Shown here: piece after piece, positions 33,292 to 46,284 of the stretch
How positions within the stretch are numbered: position 1 is the first letter of the stretch
Layout: every line of letters begins with the position of its first letter
DNA from: Luzula sylvatica
Lineage: Eukaryota > Streptophyta > Magnoliopsida > Poales > Juncaceae
Direction: 5' to 3'
DNA length: 64,000 nt
Assembly: GCA_946800325.1 (NCBI GenBank)
Contig: OX326956.1
Coordinates: 25,804,857-25,868,856, forward strand
Position numbers and translations under genes: made by a program
The notes under the pieces: generated by a model
The model's input: only the letters and a program-made list of their open reading frames with translations
Database searches by the model: none
What the model was told of the DNA's origin: nothing

Positions 33292-35025
33292 AAAGTTATG
33301 TATTAGTATTTGCCATATGCCTGAATCCGGATGGATAGCGTCACAGGTGGTACAAAAATGCATTATCCTGGTTTATGAAAAATATGCTCGTACATCATAA
33401 CGAATCCAGGATAATTTTGACAGTGTGATGTGAAACCATTTACGATCACTTCAACCTATCGCGTTTTGTATTTTATTGTTAAATGTGATGTTAAATACAT
33501 ATATTATATATGAATAAATGAACTCGGTTGATCCCAAAAATATGTATTAAATGGACATGTATTAAATAAGTAAACATGTAGTAAACAAATACGTACTAAA
33601 TAAGTAAATAATATGGGTTCAATACATAAAATATTTAAATTTGACAATTATTTTGTCCTTATCTGTTTCATTTATAATTATTTACAAACACATCAATTAA
33701 TTGAAGAAATTTAAATTAATTGAAGAAATTTAAAGGAGACAGCATCAATAGATCGAGGAAATTAGCTCTCCTCACATTTTATTAACAATTAACAATAGCT
33801 CGCGCAACAATTACGCGGGACCTCATATTCTTTTATTACATGTTATTAGCAATAGTCTTTTAAAAATTTGTAAGTATTATTTATGACTAAATAATACAAC
33901 ACTCTTTAGTAACCTACAATGACGAATTGCAGTTAGGATTATCGAGTGCAATAGAAACACTTTGCGGCCAGGCGTTCGGAGCAAAGCAGTATCACATGGT
34001 CGGCATCTACCTTCAAAGATCATGGATCATCCTTTCTATCAGCTTCGTCATTCTCCTACCATTGTTCATCTTTGCGGCACCAATACTCGAGCTCCTCGGC
34101 CAAGACAAAACCATCTCAAACATAAGCGAAACAATTTGTCTCTGGTATTAATCAACGGTCGATCCCACAAATCTTCACACAAAATGTAGAACTAAATTAA
34201 TTTATGTCGATGCAGGTACATTCCGGTGCTCTTGGGATACATCTTAGGCTGCACGCTTCAATTTTTTCTCCAATCCCAAAGCAAGAACTTTATCATTGCG
34301 TACTTTGCCGCGTTTTCAATTCCTTTTCATATCTTCATTTCATGGTTTTTGGTTGTCCACCTCTCTTTCGGGATTCCAGGCGCAATGAGCGCATTGATAA
34401 TCTCCGTGTTGATACCAGTGATTGGCGAGTTGTTGTATATCACTTGCGGAGGTTGTCCTGACAGATGGGGGGGTTTCTCATCGAGCGCTTTTGCTGATCT
34501 TTATCCACTCGTCAAGATCTCTCTTGCTTCTGGTGTAATGATTTGGTAATAATTTAGCTTGCCGAGACTCGTTTATTTTGTTTTCCCTTAACTACTGTCT
34601 GATTTAATTGGCACAGTCTGGAGCTTTCGTATAACTCTATACTCATATTGCTGACCGGTAATATGTTGAACGCTGAAGTTGAACTCAATGCGCTGTCCAT
34701 ATGGTATGTATGCATATATGTATATCTTCAACAACTTCATACGAAATTAGATTGATCGATATCACTTTTATCAAAAATAATTATATTCTTTATATCCTTG
34801 GTAGCCTCAACATAGCGGCGTGGGACTTCATGATCGCTCTTGGTTTGTTAGGCGCGGCAGGGTACGTACTACTTTTCTTTATCGGTCTATCTCTATCACT
34901 ATCAAATGAATGTAGTTATATATGTTAATAAGTCCAAACCCAATTAATAATTATTATGTTTAATTAGCTCAATTAATTTTATGGAAAAATTTATATTAAG
35001 GAAAATAATTTAGGAAATTATTATT

Positions 35026-36028
35026 ATTTTTTTTATTTATTTTTTTTTTTTGAAAAACTAAAGAGGCGAAGCCTCTTTTAATATATTAAAGCAAAATTTA
35101 ATACATTGGTGCGATTTTACATAATAAATGTAAAAAAGTAGTTTCGCAAAAATAAATTATAATTGCAAAAGTAAGATACATGCCGAGAGATGATGCTTTC
35201 GGCCATCCTTAGACGAACGCAACCTCCCTGTGCCCTTGGTTTGCCACGCTAGCTCGGATTGTCATCGAAGCCGTCACCGTCGCTGTCGCGGCCCGTCGCT
35301 CTCGGACTCGCCCCCAGACTCGCCCCAGACTCGGCCGTCGCTCTCGGCCTCGCCCCAGACGTCTCCCAGACTCGCCCCAGACTCGGCACCAGCCTCGCAA
35401 TTTTTCGATTTCCCTTTTTCCCTTCCCGCTTTTTCCTTTCGTCGCCCTTTTGCCTCCACCCCAAAATTGGCCCGAGTTTTTGCTCTTCGAGGAGCTCCAA
35501 AATCGCCGCCCCGATGGCGTCCTCGAACCAGCGTCCTCGAACCAGCGTCTGGCGCAGCAGATCGAATCAGCCTCGAACCAGCGCCTGAACCAGCCTGATT
35601 TAGCCCCTTCTTGTCCCTGAAACAGCCCCGAACCAGCGCCTGAACCAGCCTCAGCAGCCTGACAGTAAGCCGCCGCAGCAGAAAGATTCAGCCCCTTTCT
35701 GCCCCTGATTCAGCACCCTGATTCAGCCCCTTCTTGCCCCTTCTTCTTGCCCCTTCTCCTTGCCCCTTCTTGCGCCTTCTCCTTGCCCCTTCGTATCCGT
35801 GGAGGCGGCGGCTAGGGTTCCTTCGCGCCGTTCGTCCTTCGTCCTTCGCGCCGTTCCTTCGCGCAGCCGTTCCTGCACCATTCGTCCTTTGTCCTTTGCG
35901 TCGTTCCTTCGCGCAGCCGGCCGCGTTCCTTCGCGTCTCCAGGAGGTGCTGCAGAGAGGAGGGGATGGAGGCGGCTAAGGTTTGCCTCCACCCCCAAAAT
36001 CGCCTCTAGGAGCGGCTAGGGTTTCGCC
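35026..36028 (-). mobile_element. LINE-derived non-autonomous insertion in MATE intron 5, unit 1
   Basis: Flanked by a perfect 19-bp target duplication (35,007-35,025 and 36,029-36,047, AATTTAGGAAATTATTATT). On the minus strand it starts with a GC-rich leader (ACCCTAGCCGCTCC...) and ends in a LINE 3' tail: GCTTTAATATATTAAA, a hairpin AAAGAGGC-TTC-GCCTCTTT and a poly-A. That tail is homologous to the LINE tail at 21,760-21,876, but no RT code is present. Unit 2 has the empty site. Pro/Ser/Arg-rich open frames on both strands reflect GC bias. Confidence 0.8.
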
Positions 36029-37975
36029 AATTTAGGAAATTATTATTGGGCCGATTTTAATTATAAGGAACTTAGTTTAGGAAATAGGTTTAAAGCAAGG
36101 TTTGAATTTCTTGTATTTCAAGTTTATGGAGCCTATAAATATGACTTGAATGTTTATCAATAATATATCAAAAATATCAATTAGAAAAACAGAGAAAGAC
36201 TTGTAAGAGACCATTATAATTATAAGAGAGGGTTTTGTTTATTAGAAATTCCTATTTGAATCTATATTTGAATCCCGTATTACCAACAATATATATGATT
36301 ATTTTACAGGGTGAGGGTAGCGAATGAGCTCGGAGCAGGAGATTCAAAATTAGTAAAATTTGCAATCATTCATGTCGTATCGACCTCATCTTTTATTGGA
36401 ACGGTGCTCTTTATACTCTTCTTATTGTTCGGAGGAAAACTAGCTTACGTATTTACTGATAGTTCGGCGGTAATCGAGGCGGTTGCGGATCTATCCCTTT
36501 TCTAGCTTTCACTATCTTATTGCAAAGTGTTCAGCCCATGTTATCAGGTGCCTAATAATTAAATTAAAATAATAAAAATTGGTCATACACTAAGTAATAA
36601 TACATGATTAACATGTGATTGATGGATATAAAATACATTTCATTTACATATGTTACAGGAGTTGCAACTGGTGCCGGCTGGCAGAAATTAGTGGCTTATG
36701 TAAATATCACGTGTTATTATTTGGTTGGAATTCCACTCGGTTTAATTTTTGGTTATTTGATTGGTTACCAAGTCGAGGTAATTTTACTAATTGGTTTTCT
36801 GTCATTCATGCAATCAATTTATTTGGAATTTAATCAATTTGTAACTCATGTCCTCAAATTATATTTCGAAGGGTATATGGACAGGAATGCTCGTAGGTAC
36901 ATTGGTTCAAGCATTGGTTCTTTGCAATATTACTTGGAGAATGGACTGGGACGAACAGGTACATACCAATACTAATTACGAAATAATTTTATTACGATTA
37001 ATCCTACTATAATATTTTACAAACATTTTGTCCCATCCTGATAATGCCACGTCATTTATCCTACCCATTTGGATTTCAAAATGGCGCTCAACTATAATTA
37101 ATTTTTTTTTTAAGGTCCAAACTCACGCCTCTCTTCTTCATTTGTTTTATTCACGTTTCGTCCCAGAGATCCGCGCCTTCTCCTTCTCGCCCCTTCTCGC
37201 ACACAATCCGTGCCTTCTCAATGGTATTTGTCCTTCTTCGCTGCATCTCCATCTAATCCCTGAAAGAGTCATGAAAGAGGGCACCATCCAGACTACCCAG
37301 CAGTGCCTCCCTCTCCCAGCGATTCTTCACGACTTCTGAGAATTTCTATATCTTTGCCTCATCTCTATTTTCCCAACTCCTCATTTCTCATCTAGACACA
37401 ATCATCTAGACACGAAGGCACAGCGGCGAAGACACAAGATACTGCTGTTTGACACGATCAGGGTCGACTAGGGTTTCCTCCCGCCTCCACCAATTGGACA
37501 TGGTGATTTACGATTTTTAATCTCAAGAAGGCTTCTACGAATTCGGTACTCTAATTTTTGGTGAAAGTTGGATATTAATTCTCGATTTCGAATGGAGATT
37601 ACTAATTCTTTCTTAAACCAACTTCTTTTCGATTATTCTCATATATTTCGTGTTTTTCTGGGAATTTCGTGTTATTTGACTGTTTAGTTTCATGATTTAT
37701 CTGGAATTTCGTGTTTCAATTTTGGTGAAATTTGGATATTAATTCTTGATTTCGAATGTAGATTGCTAATTCTTCCTTAAACCAACTTCTTTTCGATTCT
37801 TCTCATATATTTCGTGTTTTTATGAGAATTTCGTGTTATTGACTGTTTAGTTTGCTGATTTTTCTTGAATTTCGTGTTTGTAGTTTAAGTTAGTTCGTAA
37901 TTTCACTGTTAATTTCTGGAAAATCTAACCTTTTCTGTTAATTTCACTGTTAAATCTATTTTCCGCTAGGCACTA

Positions 37976-38373
37976 ATGGTGCAAACAAGAGCAGTAGGAA
38001 AGAAAAAGAGAGGCAAGCAAACCAGCAAAGAAATTGCCGATTGTACCCCTACAGACCCAAAACCTTCTTCAACTCAGGTTTCTGAATTGTTAACGTTTTG
38101 CCCGTATGCCCTGTGTAAAATCATAAATATATCTTCTAAATTGTGTTTTGTAATTTTAGCAGAACCAGCCGCGTTGCCAGCCGTGTCTGTTCTTGATTGG
38201 TCCTCTTATCAGGTACGAAAATATGACAACTTTTATCAACAAAGCCCTAATTTTGTGCTTATCAGAGCAATTAAATTATAATTATTATTTCTCATATATA
38301 TCAGGCATACTATAATGCGGCCGGGTCAAACACGACAGCACCTGGTTTCCACCCTCCTGTGTGGGGCCCACAG
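37976..38373 (+). pseudogene. Captured exon-like segments, possibly a G-box-factor-type bZIP N-terminus
   Basis: Three plus-strand segments with splice-like borders: ATG at 37,976 (MVQTRAVGKKKRGKQTSKEI ...), then EPAALPAVSVLDWSSYQ before a GTACG donor, then AYYNAAG ... GFHPPVWGPQ before GTAATT (38,371-38,373). The joined text DWSSYQAYY ... PPVWGPQ resembles the proline-rich N-terminal region of GBF-type bZIP proteins (DW..xQAYY ... PYMWG). No basic/leucine-zipper part follows. Frame phase between the first two segments is not clean. The name is an inference; a host-gene fragment carried by the Helitron is the safer statement. Confidence 0.4.
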
Positions 38374-38943
38374 GTAATTTGTTAGTTAATGTGAAATTGC
38401 ACACATACCCCTACAAAAAATTTCGATTAGTTTAACTGTTAAATCTATTTTTTGCTGTTAATTTCAGTGAAATATAGTTAAGTCTATTTTTAGTTGATGA
38501 TTTCATTATTAATTAGTAAATTGACCGATTCGAACAAATTTCTCGAACCAGGCACTTACATTCGCGTTCATGTGCACCCAAAACACTCTGCACGGTATAA
38601 TTAAAACCCCTCATTTTTTAGTTTTTAAGCCAAATTTGAATGAGTGGATTAACAGGTGTAATGAAATTGACTGGAAAAGTCGAATAATAGACAATCTTTT
38701 TTCTTTGAATTCTTTAGTGTTTACTTTTACACTAAGTGTAATGCTAAACCTGATCCAGAGGCTCCTTCGACGGGATGATCGATAGACAACAGAGCCGGTG
38801 ACATGAGGGCGATGGATGAACAAAATGATCAAATTTTTCCCTTTCAAAACGGTTAGTTATTTTAATATTTTCAAGTAAAAAGTGTAAATTATCAAATTCA
38901 CCCCTTCAAAATTGAAATTTTTAATTTGTTTTGTATTTTGAAA

Positions 38944-39041
38944 GTTGAAGAAATATCCAGTAGATTGGAAGCAAATCGAAGATGAAGAAAAAGTTGAAGA
39001 AAGATCCAGTAGATTGGAAGCAAATCGAAGATGAAGAAAAA
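38944..39041 (+). repeat. 49-bp tandem duplication inside Helitron 1
   Basis: GTTGAAGAAATATCCAGTAG and its continuation occur twice, with one mismatch in the portion read. Confidence 0.85.
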
Positions 39042-41268
39042 GCGGAAGCGGTAAAATTAAATTCTAAGACATTCTAAGAATATTACGAAAATAAGTCGTG
39101 AAATTTTTATTTTTTAAATTTTAAACGTAATTAATAATTTTTTTTTTTTAATTTTCAGTCATGACTCAGTAATTTCATCCTAAAAACAGCGATCTCTCAA
39201 TCAAATAGTCAAGAAATATGGTTGCTACAGCTCGAAACATTATTGATTTCAAAATGACCCAGTAATTTCTTTTACATTTTCATATTTGAAAAATATCCTG
39301 TTCTGAAGTATTTAATAATAATCAGAACATTACAGAGATAGAGAGATATTGGTTATACAAAAGAGAAAAGAAATGATTATTGGTTAAATTTTCAGGCATT
39401 GCTTCAAGCACTAGGAGATTGAAAAGGCATAAATCGATTCGGTCACAGCACCTCTTGATGAAGCTGCAATTGAAGTTATACTGGTAAAATATATTTTGAA
39501 GTTAGTTAATTTAATTTTTCTTTTAGTTTTTGTTAATATCTTCAATTAAACACTCAATGCAGGATTTATCAGGGCGGCCTCATTTCAAGGTTATATATGA
39601 TATTTTCTCATTTCAGGGGTATTTCTGAAATTTTATAAAATTCAGGGATATATATGACTTGATTCTCATTTTCAGGGCTATTTTTGACATTTTCTCATTT
39701 TCGAAGGTATATATGATAGTTTAATAAATTTCAGGGATAGATATGGGTTTTCTCTCATTTCAGGGCTATATCTGATATTTTTTTTATTTAGAAAAATCTA
39801 ATTTTCTCTCATTTTCAGAAATCTAAATTTTTAAAATTTAAATGATTTTTTAGTTTGTCTTTGTTTTAAGGAAGAAGTATAAGCATAGAGATTTCATTGG
39901 TTCTTCCTAAGGTAATAAAGAATACTCGAAATTAAACCTAAAAAATTACGAAATCAGAATCGAATCAAATTTTAGATTTAAACAATTAGAACTTAATTAA
40001 CATAAATTGAAATGATAATAAGGAAGAAGTTTCTTACTTCCATAAACGCAAACGAAGAAAGAGAGCAGTTCATGAGCTGCAGAGGACCGACACTATCCGC
40101 ACATACTCAGCACACTAAAGAGAAAAAAGAAGACCAGCAAAGGACCTGCTCAACAGTAAATGGGACCACAGAGAACAACATATATGAGCATTTTTACCAC
40201 ACAGTAAATGGAACCTTATATTATTTATAATTCCAAAAAAACACTCAAAATGTTGATGATTGGAAATTGGGACTTTTTCAAGTAATAAATGATTTTTTGC
40301 GAATACTTGCTCAAGTTCTTAATGTAATAAACGAATATTTGCGAAAAATAACCATGTATTATTGGTAATAGCAATAAGTCCCTTAATTGTTGATAATTGA
40401 ACATTCAGATTTTTTTCATGTTACTTGACTATTTATTTTTTGATGAAAGTGCCATAAAGGTTCTTAGTGATAAAAGAAATGAAGAAATCAATGCGCGATT
40501 TGTAGTCTGGTTCTTATTTAGTATGGCGCCATCTCAAATAATTGTACAATTTTTGTTGCCTAACTTGATTTGTACTCGTGGAAATTCACTTGAATATTGG
40601 GGTTCGTAATTAAATTCTGATTGATGTGATTAATTTGTGAGTTTATAAATGTTAATTTTCAGCTGATTTTTATTTTTTATTTTCATATAGATTGTTTATT
40701 TTCTAAGTTTTTTGTATGTACTTGTAATATTATTTGGTCATGTTGGTGTTTATTTGATTATTGAGGAAATGAATTACAAATAAGATAAATGAAGATAAAA
40801 TCATTAAAACACATTGGAGTTACTATATAATATATCCCGTAGCGAAGCGCGGTATTTTCCTAGTGTATAATATTTTATTTGGAAAAATATTACTTTACGA
40901 TATATCATCATTCTGTATGAATTTACTGGTTGTCCTTGCTAGAACACGCGTCAAAAAGTGGCTCTTGCCAGAATCAGCCGAGTGAAAACAAATGCGTCAG
41001 GAAATTATTTATATTTCACAAACAAACTTTTTTAAAGATTACTTTACGATATTTATATTTCGCAAACAAATGTTTTATTCTCTTTCATATTTATTGTATT
41101 ATGATGTAAAGTTGTAAACAAATGAATAAATGTAATTGTTGTTGTGAAATGAGAAGAGAAAATCATGGATATTTTATTTCTTGAATTTTTACGTTTAACA
41201 TCACTACAAGTAAGATTTATATATCATACAATATTCATCTACAAACATACACAGTACACATATGTGTC

Positions 41269-42396
41269 CAGAACCGGCCCGGCACTTTCGGAGGCCTTTG
41301 ACAAACATTACGAAGATATCTCGAAATTACAAAATTATATTTTATTAGTTTTAAATTAAATACAATTATTTCTAGCACAACAAACATTCAAATGAAATGC
41401 CATATGCGAAAATACCCGTTATTTTGTCGCAATTATGCTATTACGAGCCAGCTTGTCGCGCGTCTTATCTCCTAGCAAAAATGGAGGAGCAGTATGGCCA
41501 TCCTGTCACGTCATCCTTTACATCTCATCTCCTAGCATCTTCTTATGGCAGGAATTAAGCAGTGCCACTTCCACATCGTCATTTAGGTCGCCACATCGCA
41601 TTGGTTGTCTTGCATCGCCTCATGTGTCCCGATACATGAATTCGTTTAAGCCACATGATTACTACAATTACAATACAATTTACACAAATAACATAATTAG
41701 AATACGAAACTATATGAATCAAATAAGAGTCAAATTCAAAAAATAATCACTAACCAAAAAATTCAAAAATTATAATCGAAATCAGGTCAAATTTGGGTCG
41801 AACTAAAGTCCAATTGCGCCCAATTAGTAAATTGAAGAGAAATTGAAGCTAAATTGGAGTCAATAACTATAACTCGAGAGAAACTTGACACTAAGATACA
41901 CAATTCGGGACAAATTATGGTCTAATTACGCACCACCAGTCAAATACACCAAATCCGAGAAGAAAGACGCACAAATTCGAGAATAAAACCGCAGAAAATT
42001 CGACCAAATCCGAGAATAAACCTGCCATAAATCCGCAGAAACCCGACCAAATTCGAGAATAAACCTGCCAGAAATCCGCGTCGTCTTCACCGTCAGAAAC
42101 CGCGTCGTCTTCAGCGCGTCAGTAATCCGCCGTCGCAGCAGCCAATAGAGCCTTGCACCGTCGCAGCAACCATCGTCTGAAGTACTTGGAGTCTCGCCCA
42201 CACTCCAGTCGCGATGCCCTGACAGGAGTCCTCTTTCCTTCTTTTGCTTTTTCCTTCGTTTGCTTGTTTTGAGTAAAAAATGTTGGGTTGAAAATCTATC
42301 TTGGGCATATCTCATTAGATAGGAAAAAATGTGATTTTTTAGAAAATGGTGGCCTTTGACATTGACCTCTTGGGCCAACATACAGGACTGGACCTG
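41269..42396. mobile_element. Non-autonomous hAT-like element, unit 1/2 copy
   Basis: Left TSD TATGTGTC (41,261-41,268), right TATGTGTT (42,397-42,404). This copy keeps the best left terminus, CAGAACCGGCCCGGCA, matching the inverted right end CAGGTCCAGTCC. Orthologous to 14,503 and 62,310. No transposase. Confidence 0.78.
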
Positions 42397-42404
42397 TATG
42401 TGTT

Positions 42405-43616
42405 ATGACATGGAGTATACATGTGACAAATACACACATATTTGTCATGACATGGAATATGCATTAGACACATATAGACATATGTGACATGTCATAAATA
42501 CATGCATGGAGATACACACATATATGTATGTGTCATGTATGTTAAATACAATTCATTCATATAAAATAAACATAATAAATACATTCATATTTATAATACT
42601 CTCACTTCAATGTATTTGATTTTGTATGCATAAGAAACATGTTTCGTTAAACATTTGTCAGGAAAAATCTAATGAGATAATATCCACGTCAAGGAAAATA
42701 TGCTGCAATGGGTACTAAGTCTCCTCTTTGAATGCAAGTATTATGCACGCTTGAAGAAGCGGCTTTCTTAAAAGCTTCGCAAAAGAAGTGAATGGTTAGT
42801 ATTAGGTGAGATGAAGTCATGGAGAAATATAAAATACATGTATGATGCGCGCGGAATGAAAATTTCGCGCCTCTTTTTCAATTTGTCTTAATATCCAAAG
42901 AATTGGACCATTAATTATTTATCCAACGAAAAGACATCGAATAATTGTACAAATCGTTTGATATATTAATAATAATAATAATAATAATTATTATTATTAT
43001 TATTATTGTGTTGTTATTATAATTATATTAATAATTAACAAATTAAAAGGGTGATTTGAATATTTACCCTCATTGAAAAAAAAAATATCATACTTATTCT
43101 TTCGCAAATCCAAAATGTCATTTTTACCCTTCAAAAACATAGAAAATAAAATAAAAATTAAATTGTGAGTTTGCAAATTTATTATTCTAAAACCCCCCAA
43201 ATATCATATTTATCTTTCCAAAAATACACAATATAATTTTTACCCCTAAAAAAACTTAGAAAATATAAAAAATACAAAATAATAATAACAATAATAAACA
43301 AATAAGATGAAGAATTTACATATTTACCGTCCTAACAATCCAAAATATCATATTTATCATTCGAAAAAACATCATATTTATGCTTCAAAAAATCAAGATA
43401 ATCATATTTACCTTTGAACACTTATAAGATAAAAAAAATAAAAATAATAATAATAATAACAATACAAAAGAGGATATACATATTTATCCTCCAAAAACCC
43501 CAAAATATCATGTTATTGTTCGAAAAACAAAAAAAATCATATTTAACCATAAAAGAATCTAGAATATCATTTTTACCTATGTTATATAAAATACATTTCA
43601 TTTAGGTATGTTATCA
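42405..43616. other. AT-rich inter-unit spacer, second copy, no gene seen
   Basis: Orthologous to 15,634-16,853, with an expanded (ATT)n/(AAT)n tract at 42,966-43,030 and the same ATATCATATTTATC minisatellite. Confidence 0.6.
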
Positions 43617-43735
43617 GAAATGCAAATGATGATGGCTGGCAGAAATTAGTGTCTTATATAAATATCACATGTTGTGATTTGGTTCGAATCCGAGTAAGTC
43701 TAATTCTAGGTTATTTGATTGACTACCAAGTCAAG
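43617..43735 (+). pseudogene. MATE exon 7 relic A, unit 2
   Basis: 119 bp, orthologous to 16,854-16,972. The GTAATT donor is kept and the downstream intron-like sequence is better preserved than in unit 1. Confidence 0.75.
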
Positions 43736-43971
43736 GTAATTTTATTAATTGGTTTTCTGTCATTGATGCAATTAATCTGTTTTGACTGTTCCAATAAAAC
43801 AAAAATGTTATAGTGACATAAATGACTATACAGAATATGATTTTGAAAAAAATCTAATAAAAAATCAATTATTGAAATTGATCCGCATCACTACATCTAA
43901 TAGTTCAAATTGATACTTAAAAATAGTCATACAATATGCATATTTTAAATGATCGAATGTAATATTAATAT

Positions 43972-44232
43972 GGGGGCTTCTATCATACACCAATTTTCTT
44001 ATCATACATCCATTTTCAAGGGTATTTTGAGTAATTATCCATTTATGAATATTTAAGGTAAGATATCAAATATATTTATCAATTAATATTTAACTAAATT
44101 GGAATTTTTTGTTGTTCATTTAAATCAAAATTTCCATAAAAAATAAATTTTATGATACACCTTTTTACAAATATAATTAATTGCTAAAATACCCAAAATA
44201 CCCTTGTAAAAGGGTGTATGATAGAACTACCC
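43972..44232. mobile_element. MITE of Mutator-like type, unit-2-specific insertion
   Basis: Perfect 9-bp target duplication TATTAATAT (43,963-43,971 and 44,233-44,241). Ends GGGGGCTTCTATCATACA and, inverted, GGGTAGTTCTATCATACA. Same family as 33,033 and 58,982, opposite orientation. Confidence 0.85.
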
Positions 44233-45247
44233 TATTAATATATATATGATGAAATCACATCACACAATCTAATGGTTAATAATCATGATAAAATGATGAT
44301 GTGGCTTCATGAAGAGTATAATATTCACATCACACAATTTAATTTTATTTTTTACCATTTTAAATGAAGAGCATCTCATGTACCATTTTAATTTTATTTT
44401 GTGATTCACATAGAAATCAAGACTACGACCATCAAGTGCATAATTCTCCCCTCCCATTAATTTTTGGATACAAAGAATATGGTGAGGCCACGTCATCGTT
44501 TACTGTTCACCCTGCACTGATCACTACTGCCCGTTACTGTTCAACCGGATACTGTTCACTTCTTTTACTGTTCATTCATGTTACTGTTCATATTTTTTTT
44601 GAATTTTCTATCGTATTAATAAATATAATTGACATATGTCTTGTGTTCTAAATAAAATATTTGAATTTTTCATCATATTAATAAATATAATTTGTATACT
44701 ATAATTTTACTGCTATTCACACAAATACTTTTTGTTAATAAAATACTATTCACATAAAAAAAAATTTTGTGCTTATTATAACAGTTTTGATTGGTACCAA
44801 GCAGTATTTTCTTGTGCTTATTATAATATTTTTGATTGTTACCAAGCTGCGTCTTTTAAGTTTTTTTGTTTGTCTTTTTCAGAATTTTATTTTATTTGAC
44901 ATGTTTTGTATTCTAAATAAAACATTTGAATTTTTCTTTTCGAACATATGATATGTTTTGAGGAGGAAAAAAATTTGCATTTATTGCATAATACTTGTGA
45001 CACTATTTAATATCAGATTTTTTTTTTTAAATTAACATTTATGAAGATTACTTTTGTTTTGCACTTGTAACGTTTTAGATGAAATTATTATTTTATGATC
45101 ATAACAAATTTTGAAAAATCGCAGCGAAACGCGAGAAATATTTCTATTTTCTTATCAAATAATATATCCCGCAACGAAATAATATATCAAATAATATATA
45201 AAATTATTACTTTTGCTTACTATATTATTTCTTATCAAATAATATAT

Positions 45248-45278
45248 CCCGCAGCGAAGCGCGGGCTATTTTCCAAGT
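45248..45278 (+). other. Inactive Helitron-1-type 3' terminator inside Helitron 2
   Basis: ATATATCCCGCAGCGAAGCG, CGGG and CTATTTTCC are followed by CAAG|T where Helitron 1 (40,831-40,863) ends CTAG|T. The hairpin CCCGC/GCGGG is intact. Two more degenerate hairpin copies lie upstream (about 45,119 and 45,168). Confidence 0.75.
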
Positions 45279-46284
45279 TATTATTAATAGTTCTAATCGG
45301 TAACATTGGGCCGTAAAATCCCGCTTCCACGTCCAAGTTACTGTAGCATTACTGTATCTTTTTTACTGTCGTAGGATCGTGAGTTAAAAGAGGGTATAAC
45401 AATGGCACGACAATGGCGGCTCCTCATTTACGCTCCAGAAGAAGAGAAAAACCAGACGAAACCCTAGGATGCTCGCAGGCCGACGCGATTGGTGGTTCTT
45501 TAGGCGGCTTCTTCGGCTCTGCTTCTCCTTCTTCCCACGTGTTCTTTCTTCTGCCGTTTGATTCAACAGATTATGACCGTCTGATAAATTGTAGATATAC
45601 CAAACCTTTACGTTTTCTCTTCTCATTACAGCAAGGCATGAAAAACCTAGACGAACGACGAACGCGAGAGGGAAAAGAGAAAAGAGTCTGAGTACGGCGG
45701 GATGCGGACGATGCGGAGGAGACGCCGCGCAAAACACAAGCGATGCGGAGGAAAGCACCTTTCACCTTCGTTCAATCGACGAAAGAGGTCATTTCCTTCC
45801 AAGCCGAGCTTTCCTCTTTATTTTCGTGTGAGTTTCGTGTGATTTTTTTTTTCATTTTGGGTCAAATTTGGGTCGATCTGCAAATTAGCTCTCCCTTTTG
45901 TATTTTTTGGCTCGATTTGTCTTTGCTAACCAAGATTCCGCCTGGTTTTTTCTTCGATTCAGCGGAGTTAGGTTTGGTTTGCTTATCATTTGCCTGCCCA
46001 TTTTGGTTCAATCTGCAAATTAGCTCTTCCCACGGCTTTGCCAGCCCATTTTGCTTCGAGTAAGCACAATTTCTTTCTTCGTCTTTCGCAGGTTTTGTTT
46101 ACTTACCTGTCATAGTCTCACGTACCAGTCAAAAATATCAAAGAGGAAAGCTTGAGGTGTTGAAGGAACCAAGATTGTTGAAGGAACCAACATTTGTTAT
46201 TGCCCAATTTAATTGTATCAATATATATTATTTTTATTATTTTTATTTAATTTTGTTTATCAATTAGTCCTTTTCATTTAACAG

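Larger units (their letters stand above)
37002..40863 (+). mobile_element. Non-autonomous Helitron in the last MATE intron, unit 1
   Basis: The 5' end is A|TCCTACTATAATATTTT. The 3' end is CTAG|T preceded 7-8 bp upstream by the hairpin-like CCCGTAGCGAAGCGCGG. There is no target duplication and no inverted ends. The unit-2 intron continues across the insertion point (GATGTATAATATTTTA). No Rep/helicase frame. It contains exon-like pieces (see 37,976) and internal repeats such as TTTCAGGGMTATATATGA (39,590-39,780). Confidence 0.78.
23929..40985 (+). pseudogene. MATE/DETOXIFICATION transporter, copy 1, broken
   Basis: Nine exons match copy 2: 23929-24189, 33933-34144, 34216-34545, 34617-34703, 34805-34861, 36310-36547, 36659-36777, 36872-36958 and 40929-40985. 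The start codon, the introns 1-7 borders and the family motifs TLCGQAFGA and ANELGAG are intact. Two clear lesions: one C is missing from a C-run at 36,495 in exon 6, giving DLSLF and a TAG at 36,503 (protein cut to about 380 residues), and the exon 9 acceptor AG is mutated (TTTACTG instead of TTTACAG, 40,928). Residue 41 is Ser instead of Gly. Introns carry a 7.6-kb copia element, a MITE, a LINE-derived piece and a Helitron, stretching the gene to 17 kb. A truncated protein could be made but would lack the end of the C-terminal lobe. Confidence 0.85.

Noticed and set aside
33927..34151. Independent small membrane-protein genes at 33,927, 34,226, 36,311 and similar places
   Set aside because: They are single exons of the MATE gene; splice sites join them in consistent phase.
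35230..35600. Ser/Pro/Arg-rich frames on both strands
   Set aside because: Overlapping open frames on both strands come from high GC in the LINE-derived insertion; no start context, splice context or homologue is recognised.
45384..45758. Opposing 92- and 124-codon frames in Helitron 2
   Set aside because: Both strands are open in a GC-richer patch. I recognise no domain. A captured 5' gene region is possible but not supported.
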